Source of the DNA: CAZKHG01 sp964552655
GTDB lineage: Bacteria; Bacteroidota; Bacteroidia; Bacteroidales; Tenuifilaceae
NCBI GenBank assembly: GCA_964552655.1
Contig: CAZKHG010000044.1
Location: 1 to 28,948 of the forward strand
Reading direction: 5' to 3'
DNA: 28,948 bases
The translations under genes and the position numbers were made by a program. The notes under the pieces are model-generated. The model was not told the DNA's origin. It searched no databases and saw only the letters and a list, made by a program, of their open reading frames with translations. Below are positions 22,995-28,948 of this stretch, piece after piece; position 1 is the first letter of the stretch; the number at the start of each line of letters is the position of its first letter.

Positions 22995-24263
22995 TTAAAA
23001 CTGCATCATTGTTTCAATTTGAACTTTTTCTGATATCTTATTTGCCATGAATACATCTCTCAAGGCATCCATCATAAAATTTTGACTATGGTTGAGATAC
23101 CAGAAAATTGAATATAAGGCGCTATTCCTTGCTCCTGCTCTTTCCCTGAAAGGAACTTTTATTACTGTAGTTCCAGTTTCAGGTGGCGTTAAACTCTCAT
23201 CAATCAATAAAATTCCCGATTTCATTTTTGATGCAGTAGATTTTGCATAATTCAACCCATCTGTTGAGGTGATAATTAATACTTCCGGAATCGGAGAACC
23301 GGTGTAATATATCTGATATGGTGAAATTATAATTTCCGAAGCGGAAAACCCGACTCCTACAGTAACAGGATAGCTCCCTTTTTTTGTAGCATTCAACCCG
23401 GAAAGCATTGCTGCTTTTGCGAAAAATTCTGCAGCTGATTGTATCCCCTCGCCGGCAGATCCGGCAAACATGATACTTACAGGCTTATTCAAATTATTCG
23501 CATACTTTGCGGTTACATTGAACTTTTCGTTAATCAGGCTTTGTGTGCTCTTACAGGCTGGAGTAATAAATGATTTTTCTTTACCTGTTACATATACTTT
23601 AACAGGCAGGTTGGCTTCTTCTACCATCTTGGAGAGTTTCATTCCGGGGTTAGATTTAACACCATAGCTTGGACAAATCTCCATCACCTCGACCAAAGAA
23701 AACCCTTTGGATGAAAACGCATTTGCCAGTGCATCAGAGTAATCGCCAATTCCAATAATTCTCTCAACGTGCGAAGCACCTGCTGCGGTAATTACCTCAC
23801 ACAAGTCAATTCCTCGATTGCTTTTTCCATCGGGAAGTGTTGGCGTTTTAAAGCCCTCAGGGGTGAACTCAGAGGGTTGACCTCCAGTCATTCCGTAAAG
23901 AAAGTTATTGTGAACCATTACGGTCATATTAAATCCAAGGTGAGCCGCCGTAATAAGATGTTGCATTCCTATTGTAGCACCGCCATCACCGGTAAATACA
24001 ATTACCTTTTTATTCGGATTGTTAATACCTGCAGCTATTCCACCTGCCAGTGCGGAAGATCGTCCGTGTAAACCATGAACGGTATGGCAAAGTAAATTTT
24101 TATCAATTATACCATGGCAGCCGATATCAGTTACTGCAATCACATCAAGCAGGTTTATGTTCAGCTTACCAAGTGCTTTTTCAAAATTCTGAGCCACCAG
24201 TGAGTGACCGCATCCTTTGCAGAATGGCAACTCCCCTCCTGTTAAAAATTTTATATTATCCAT
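22995..24263 (-). CDS. 2-oxoacid:ferredoxin oxidoreductase, fused beta and gamma subunits
   Basis: A 422-residue subunit. The N-terminal part (1-255) is the thiamine-diphosphate beta domain: FCKGCGH (Cys15, Cys18) and Cys197 should hold a [4Fe-4S] cluster, HGLHGR lies at 63-68, and GDGGATIG (92-99) with NNFLYGMTGGQ (119-129) bind Mg-thiamine diphosphate. Residues 260-422 are a gamma domain (FAGSAGEGIQSAAEFFAKAAM), usually a separate protein. The frame extends to 24281, but I chose the ATG at 24263 because a GAGGAGG ribosome site sits just before it, inside the alpha gene, with an 8-base gene overlap. No delta ferredoxin domain is encoded. It forms CoA thioesters from 2-oxoacids, or the reverse. 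Confidence 0.85.
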   Translation of the reverse strand: MDNIKFLTGGELPFCKGCGHSLVAQNFEKALGKLNINLLDVIAVTDIGCHGIIDKNLLCHTVHGLHGRSSALAGGIAAGINNPNKKVIVFTGDGGATIGMQHLITAAHLGFNMTVMVHNNFLYGMTGGQPSEFTPEGFKTPTLPDGKSNRGIDLCEVITAAGASHVERIIGIGDYSDALANAFSSKGFSLVEVMEICPSYGVKSNPGMKLSKMVEEANLPVKVYVTGKEKSFITPACKSTQSLINEKFNVTAKYANNLNKPVSIMFAGSAGEGIQSAAEFFAKAAMLSGLNATKKGSYPVTVGVGFSASEIIISPYQIYYTGSPIPEVLIITSTDGLNYAKSTASKMKSGILLIDESLTPPETGTTVIKVPFRERAGARNSALYSIFWYLNHSQNFMMDALRDVFMANKISEKVQIETMMQF

Positions 24264-25386
24264 TTTTAAGAACCTCCTCAATAATTTCTGTTGGACAAAT
24301 CATTTTTGCAATGCCATTCACACCTGTAACCCCTTTTCGCCCGGCAACACCATAAAGGAGCTGCCTGAACTGACCTGTTAGGTTTTCTTCGGCTATAACT
24401 ACCCTTTTATATTTATCGGCAAGTGATAAATAGATTGAGGGAACAGGCATGAGTGTTTTGGCAGACAGAAATGATACTTTCACTCCTTGTTTCCTTAGCT
24501 GTTGAACAGCCTCGCGTGATGCCTGTGCAGTAATATCGTATGAAATAATTAACTTTTCAGCTCCTTCCTGCTCATCCAATTCGTAGAAAGTAAAATCATT
24601 TATATACTTCCCGATCTTCAGCTGAAGCCTTTTGGTATTTTCAATTGCTTCTGGTGATGTATTCTGGAGTATCCCTTTTTTATCGTGTGTTGATGCGGTA
24701 ATTCTAACCTGATGTTCATTCTGGCTTACCGATAAAAACTCAGGGACTAAAGAATCATCGGTATTATATGGCTTGTAGGTTTCTTTTGATTTATAGGTTC
24801 TCAACTCAACAGGTTTAATTTCAGAAAGATTTGACCAGTCATAGCTAAGTAAAGTCATAACCATCTCTTTCGATGTAAGGAGAACAACGGGTGTTCTGAG
24901 CTTAACCGCCATTTCTACTGCTTTTGCAGGGATATTCCAGCAATCATCAATACTGCTGATACATAGGGTAGGTAATGTATAACCACCGGAAAGCGTTCCA
25001 TTCACAACTGAAAGATCACCTTGTGCCCCACAGGTAGCTGTTCCTGTGGCTGGACCTAATCTTTGTACAAGTATAATTACCATTGGCAGCTCCATCATGT
25101 ATGCCATATTTATGGACTCAACCATCAAAGCATACCCCGGGAATGAGGTTGCTGTAACAGGTATGCGACCAGCAGCAGCAAATCCAGTCATCCACTGCAA
25201 AGTGGTGATCTCATCGGGTGCTGCCAACATGGTAGGGTATCTTTTTGAGGCATACAGGTACAAAAGATTTGCAGGTGTGATCGGGTAACCTACAAATACA
25301 TCTGCACCAGCCCGGACACATGATTCAGTAATCAGCCTCGATCCATCTATAAATGCTTTCGTTTTATTTTCTTGTGTTGTGTGCAT
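24256..25386 (-). CDS. 2-oxoacid:ferredoxin oxidoreductase, alpha subunit
   Basis: A 376-residue subunit of a thiamine-dependent, ferredoxin-linked 2-oxoacid oxidoreductase. The N-terminal pyrimidine-binding domain has GYPITPAN (33-40), PDEITTLQWMTGFAAAG, TSFPGYALMVESI and the QRLGPATGTATCGAQGD block (108-124). These are typical of KorA/VorB-like alpha subunits rather than pyruvate-type fusions. A C-terminal domain II (about 250-376) includes the ISYDITAQASREA and VPVxSIYL strands. It overlaps the CoA-transferase gene by 23 bases at its start and the beta-gamma gene by 8 at its end, so the three are translated as a block. The 2-oxoacid cannot be named; branched-chain, aryl and 2-oxoglutarate types are candidates. 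Confidence 0.85.
   Translation of the reverse strand: MHTTQENKTKAFIDGSRLITESCVRAGADVFVGYPITPANLLYLYASKRYPTMLAAPDEITTLQWMTGFAAAGRIPVTATSFPGYALMVESINMAYMMELPMVIILVQRLGPATGTATCGAQGDLSVVNGTLSGGYTLPTLCISSIDDCWNIPAKAVEMAVKLRTPVVLLTSKEMVMTLLSYDWSNLSEIKPVELRTYKSKETYKPYNTDDSLVPEFLSVSQNEHQVRITASTHDKKGILQNTSPEAIENTKRLQLKIGKYINDFTFYELDEQEGAEKLIISYDITAQASREAVQQLRKQGVKVSFLSAKTLMPVPSIYLSLADKYKRVVIAEENLTGQFRQLLYGVAGRKGVTGVNGIAKMICPTEIIEEVLKNG
24268..24280 (-). promoter_or_regulatory. Shine-Dalgarno site for the beta-gamma subunit
   Basis: GAGGAGG lies about nine bases before the ATG at 24263, within the last codons (Glu-Glu-Val) of the alpha gene. Such a strong site is uncommon in this window, and it decides the start. 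Confidence 0.55.
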
Positions 25387-26581
25387 ATATGACTTGATTA
25401 TCGGTTAAACTTTGAATTTTTTCTGCTGAATATCCTAACAAATCGCTTAAAATCAGGATCGTGTGTTCGCCGTAATGAGGCGGAATTGCTAAATCGCTGG
25501 TGAACTCGTTGCCATTAAAAGAAAAAGCAACGGTTCTTAGTCCTTTTAAGGGTTTACCATTGTTTTTATTCGATTCTATCAACATCTCCCTTGATTCCTT
25601 GACCTCAAAAACTTCCTTCATGTTATAGACTCCACCGGCAGGCACATTTCGTTTCATAAGCGCTTCGAGCAAGGGTTTTCTATCAACTGATCCAATTAAT
25701 TTCTGAAGTATAGCTTTCAGCTCATCCCTGTTGTTTACCCTGTCAAAATTTGTTAAGAAACGAGGATCTTTGGCCAATTCAGCAAAGCCAAGTATGAAGC
25801 AAAGATCAGCAAATTGTTTATCGTTTCCAACTGCTAAAACGATTGGCTTTTCATCCCTCGTGTAAAATATTGTTCCATAGGGGACAATATTGGGATGATC
25901 AGAGCCCATCGCATTGGGGATGGAATTTCCCACCAACCAGTTTGTTGCCTGATTTGCCAGCGATGCAATTCCACTCTTAAGTAAACTTACTTCTATATAC
26001 TGTCCCTTACCAGTTTTTTCCAGCATGAGTAGTGCTAAAAATATTGCCTCTTTGAGCTGGTGACCGGCTAATATATCCATTAATGCCACAGGCATTTTTA
26101 TGGGGGTTCTACCAGGTTCGCCGTTCATAAAGGTGTATCCGGTTTCTGCCTGTATTATTGCATCGTAGCCAGCTCGTGAGCTATTTAAACCATAACCTGT
26201 TATGTGGGCATAAATTATTCTGGAATTAAGGTGATTCAGAGTTTCGTAATCAACCTTCAATTTCTCAGCATCGCCGGGCTTGTAGCTGACTAAAACAATA
26301 TCACATATTTTGGCTAGATTATAAACAATGCCCAACCCTTCTTCCTTTGTCAGGTCGATGGATATTGATTTTTTGCCCCAATTTACACAACTGAAATAGC
26401 CTGATATATCCGAATACTGCTCCTCTGTTGGAAGCTTCCATGTACGTGTAACATCCCCATTTGTCAATAAATTTTCAACCTTTATTATAGTTGCACCAAG
26501 CTCAGCTAGTGTTGCACCAACGCTTGGCCCTGCCAGAACACTCGCCAATTCCAAAACTTTAAGATTTTTTAAAGGCAACAT
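25364..26581 (-). CDS. Class III (CaiB/BaiF-family) CoA-transferase
   Basis: A 405-residue enzyme that moves CoA between carboxylic acids. The N-terminal LKVLELASVLAGPSVGATLAELGATIIKVE block is the family signature. The Asp140 in RAGYDAIIQAETGY is the expected catalytic aspartate that forms the acyl-enzyme anhydride. PVALMDILAGHQ and ISLLKSG-like segments follow. The frame opens earlier, to 26638, but I chose the ATG at 26581 because it gives the standard N-terminus and clears the symporter gene by 19 bases. It sits between the symporter and the oxidoreductase, which suggests that it activates, or releases, the same acid the symporter moves. Confidence 0.87.
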   Translation of the reverse strand: MLPLKNLKVLELASVLAGPSVGATLAELGATIIKVENLLTNGDVTRTWKLPTEEQYSDISGYFSCVNWGKKSISIDLTKEEGLGIVYNLAKICDIVLVSYKPGDAEKLKVDYETLNHLNSRIIYAHITGYGLNSSRAGYDAIIQAETGYTFMNGEPGRTPIKMPVALMDILAGHQLKEAIFLALLMLEKTGKGQYIEVSLLKSGIASLANQATNWLVGNSIPNAMGSDHPNIVPYGTIFYTRDEKPIVLAVGNDKQFADLCFILGFAELAKDPRFLTNFDRVNNRDELKAILQKLIGSVDRKPLLEALMKRNVPAGGVYNMKEVFEVKESREMLIESNKNNGKPLKGLRTVAFSFNGNEFTSDLAIPPHYGEHTILILSDLLGYSAEKIQSLTDNQVIYAHNTRK

Positions 26582-26600
26582 AAAAGAAATTTTTTCTAAA

Positions 26601-28034
26601 TTATTTTTTTCCAAAATACTTTCCGTATAGATTTCCAATCACAATGAAAACTATTGTTGCTATGATGCTTGCATAGGTTTTATCTATCTCAAACCATCCC
26701 ATCTTTCTGGCTATCAGACTTAAAACAATTGATAAGGTACCCCCCACAAACGCAAACTTAACGGCATAATGTGAAATCCAGTTTAACTTGTAAATTCCAA
26801 GGAGTATTACAATGGCGCCGATAGCCCGTATTGCATAGCTGAAATATCCTGCATCCAAAACCGCACCCTGTATGAAAATTGCCATTGGAACAGTAATAAG
26901 ATTGACCAAAATGACTAACCGGCGGGCAGTTTTAAGAACCTTTTCATCTGATGCATTTTTATTGAAAATGGATTGATAAATATCTTTTGTGGCGATTGTA
27001 ACTATGGCAAAATTCACCGGGCCAATTGTTGAGAGAATTGCTGCCAGAATTGCCGCCAGGGCCAATCCACCCATAATTGGATGAATAAACGATGGAGTCA
27101 TCAGTAATGTTGGCAATGCCTCTTTTGCATCTGCTATTTTTAATGGATCGAGAAAGAAGCCACTTCTTGCCATCAACCCCAGATATGCTGTCATAATGCC
27201 AAATGGTGCAATGAATATTGCAGATAGGAATGCGGCTCGTTTAGCGGTTGATGGACTATTGGCAGCAAATATTGGTTGAATTGATGCCTGAGCGGCCATT
27301 CCACCAAATATTCCACCTAAAATCAAACTGAAAGCAGCCGTCCACCCAATGCTAAATGGATTATAATAGTTTGAAGGAGCTCCTGTTGCAACTAATCGTT
27401 CTGTTAAAACTGATACACCCCCAATTGCCTTAAAGCCGATAACCAACGCCAACCCAATACCAATATACCTGACAATTAGGTTAATTATTGCAACAATTGT
27501 AAGGGCATGCATCCCTCCTATATACATGTAAAGGGTTGTTATAAATGAACCTAAAAGAACCGCATAAACCCAATCAATCTTAAAAATGGGTGCAAGAACA
27601 TGCGAAAAAGTTGTTAGTTCAACGTAAGCCAGTGTAATGAATGCAACCAGAAAAGCAACGGCAGAAACCGTTCTGGCGTTTTTGCCAAAAATACTTTCGA
27701 TCATTTCGCTAACCGTATGAACATTCTTTTCGCGATAATGCTTAGCCAACGTAAAACCAAGGATTAACATTCCGATGGCAGTAGAAATATTATAAAGAAT
27801 AGGCTGAAGAGTTTTTGTTGTAAACGCCTTCTCACTAACACCAATGGTGCTAAGGCCACCTAACCATTCTGCTGCAACCACAATTGAGCAAACCAAAACC
27901 CCAAGGTTCCTTCCGGCAATCAGGTAATCAGACGATGATTTTGATGCAACTTTTTTGGTTAAAAACGAGATAGAAATTACGAAAAGAAAATAAAGCAACA
28001 CTACCCAGATATAGGGGTTACTAAAAATGATCAT
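26601..28034 (-). CDS. Sodium:solute symporter (SSS/SLC5 family)
   Basis: A 477-residue inner-membrane transporter with about 13 helices. Family marks are SDYLIAGRNLG after helix one, then a Gly-rich WLGGLSTIGVSEKAF region in helix two, GGMHALTIVAIINLI around the middle, and GGIFGGMAAQASIQPIFAANSPSTAKRAAF, which corresponds to the conserved QRxLAAxSxxxA loop. Members couple Na+ entry to uptake of sugars, amino acids or organic acids. Here, as first gene of an operon with a CoA-transferase and a 2-oxoacid oxidoreductase, an organic acid is the likeliest solute. The 111 bases upstream separate it from the nitrilase gene and probably hold the operon promoter. Confidence 0.87.
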   Translation of the reverse strand: MIIFSNPYIWVVLLYFLFVISISFLTKKVASKSSSDYLIAGRNLGVLVCSIVVAAEWLGGLSTIGVSEKAFTTKTLQPILYNISTAIGMLILGFTLAKHYREKNVHTVSEMIESIFGKNARTVSAVAFLVAFITLAYVELTTFSHVLAPIFKIDWVYAVLLGSFITTLYMYIGGMHALTIVAIINLIVRYIGIGLALVIGFKAIGGVSVLTERLVATGAPSNYYNPFSIGWTAAFSLILGGIFGGMAAQASIQPIFAANSPSTAKRAAFLSAIFIAPFGIMTAYLGLMARSGFFLDPLKIADAKEALPTLLMTPSFIHPIMGGLALAAILAAILSTIGPVNFAIVTIATKDIYQSIFNKNASDEKVLKTARRLVILVNLITVPMAIFIQGAVLDAGYFSYAIRAIGAIVILLGIYKLNWISHYAVKFAFVGGTLSIVLSLIARKMGWFEIDKTYASIIATIVFIVIGNLYGKYFGKK

Positions 28035-28145
28035 ACAATTATAGTTTTAAAAAATAAGTAGCGAAAATAAATAAAACTATAACTGGAATAGTTATTTTTT
28101 AGCAGAAAAATTCAAAATCATGTTGTAAAACTTATAAACTATTAC

Positions 28146-28916
28146 TTAGAGGTTTAGTGAAAACTGATCGGCATCGGGAGAAAAAGGGAAATCGTTACGA
28201 ATCTTATGTAGGTCCTCAATCAGGATTGTTGAAGTAATAATTTGACTTTCATCAGATTTTGCCTTGGATATTACCTTGCCCAAAGGGTCAATAATTTGGG
28301 AGTCGCCACAAAAGCTGGAGTTGTTTCCATCAACCCCAATTCTATTACAGCCAATTACAAAGCACTGATTTTCAATTGCCCTTGCGGCTAAAAGCGTGTT
28401 CCAGGCATTTATTCTGGGAGTTGGAAAATTAGCTACAACAAGCATCAGGTCATAATCACTCCTATTCCTGCACCATACCGGGAAACGCAAATCGTAGCAA
28501 ATCAGCAGCATAATTCTAAACCCTTTCCATTCAACAATAACACGATCCCTTCCATATTCATACTGCTGATGTTCACCGGACATCCTGAACAGGTGACGTT
28601 TATCATAGTAAAATATACTGCCATCGGGCTTTGAAAAAATAAACCTATTGTAAAACTTAGTATTTTCTTCAAAAATGATACTCCCCGCTAAAGCCGCATT
28701 CTTTGATTTAGCAATACGCTGCATCCATTGAATAGTTGGCCCTTTGGAGTTTTCAGCAAGACGATCGGGAGACATGGAAAAGCCGGTGGAGAACATCTCA
28801 GGAAGCACAATTAAATCCACATCATTATCGAGAACGCTGATTTTTTGATCGAACATCTCCCGGTTTTTTGATGGGGATTCCCAGTGCAAATCCGATTGAA
28901 TGACTGAAACCTTCAT
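28146..28916 (-). CDS. Omega-amidase-like carbon-nitrogen hydrolase (YafV/Nit2 type)
   Basis: A 256-residue nitrilase-superfamily amidase. The catalytic triad is Glu40 (VLPEMF), Lys106 (YDKRHLF) and Cys140 (LICYDLRFP). The sequence FSTGFSM after the Glu and NFPTPRINAWNTLLAARAIENQ later are typical of the YafV/Nit2 group, which hydrolyses 2-oxoglutaramate or 2-oxosuccinamate to 2-oxoacids and ammonia as metabolite repair after transamination. It lies upstream of the symporter operon on the same strand, 111 bases away. A link to 2-oxoacid metabolism is attractive but not shown by the sequence. Confidence 0.85.
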   Translation of the reverse strand: MKVSVIQSDLHWESPSKNREMFDQKISVLDNDVDLIVLPEMFSTGFSMSPDRLAENSKGPTIQWMQRIAKSKNAALAGSIIFEENTKFYNRFIFSKPDGSIFYYDKRHLFRMSGEHQQYEYGRDRVIVEWKGFRIMLLICYDLRFPVWCRNRSDYDLMLVVANFPTPRINAWNTLLAARAIENQCFVIGCNRIGVDGNNSSFCGDSQIIDPLGKVISKAKSDESQIITSTILIEDLHKIRNDFPFSPDADQFSLNL

Positions 28917-28948
28917 AAAATTTATAACAATTTGTGTTGAAATATGAT

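Noticed and set aside
26582..26638. Upstream extension of the CoA-transferase gene.
   Set aside because: The extra 19 residues overlap the symporter gene and are not part of the conserved N-terminus.
1..28948. Possible tRNA genes, phage, IS or defence genes.
   Set aside because: No cloverleaf-like sequence, transposase, integrase, nuclease or toxin pair was recognised; most neighbours are metabolic or regulatory genes.

Overview
The window looks like part of a draft chromosome from an anaerobic or facultative member of the Bacteroidota (Bacteroidales/Marinilabiliales-like). This is inferred from several signs. The DNA is A+T-rich. Several promoters carry the Bacteroidota -7 element TANNTTTG, often with a TTG-like element about 20 bases upstream, and Shine-Dalgarno sites are almost absent. 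A secreted peptidase ends in a type IX secretion sorting domain. There are two TPR/SpoIIE-type sensor phosphatases, and a 2-oxoacid:ferredoxin oxidoreductase and a probable pyrophosphate-type phosphofructokinase suggest low-oxygen metabolism. I saw no rRNA, tRNA, CRISPR array, IS element or phage gene. A run of 100 N marks a scaffold gap.

Layout. 1-3.1 kb: nicotinate phosphoribosyltransferase, a DUF1573 secreted protein, a HAD phosphatase and a DUF3052-like protein. 3.1-5.4 kb: the first TPR-transmembrane-coiled-coil-SpoIIE phosphatase. 5.4-5.8 kb: a non-coding stretch with a heptamer repeat, the gap, a terminator and a promoter. 5.8-8.0 kb: a three-gene ECF sigma / membrane anti-sigma / secreted DUF4097-like beta-repeat operon. 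8.0-10.1 kb: a plant-like MTA nucleosidase and mnmA. 10.2-13.5 kb: a tight plus-strand run of umuD, umuC, an ICMT-family membrane methyltransferase and a flavodoxin-ferredoxin membrane protein. 13.7-15.1 kb: three small membrane proteins (HXXEE, DUF486, DUF2784). 15.2-17.0 kb: phosphofructokinase and a protein of unknown function. 17.2-20.5 kb: an M1 peptidase with sorting domain, a lipoyl-less E2-type acyltransferase and an atypical peptide deformylase. 20.5-22.9 kb: the second TPR-SpoIIE phosphatase. 23.0-28.0 kb: a minus-strand operon of sodium:solute symporter, class III CoA-transferase, 2-oxoacid:ferredoxin oxidoreductase alpha, and a beta-gamma fusion, closed by a strong terminator. 28.1-28.9 kb: an omega-amidase-like nitrilase.

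Most genes are recognisable. The most interesting part is the symporter/CoA-transferase/oxidoreductase operon. It could take up an organic acid, move CoA onto or off it, and interconvert acyl-CoA and 2-oxoacid with ferredoxin; its substrate cannot be read from the sequence. Other items worth a second look are the ECF operon with its beta-repeat target, the membrane ferredoxin coupled to a methyltransferase behind umuDC, the E2 catalytic domain lacking lipoyl domains, and the deformylase with an altered second motif.
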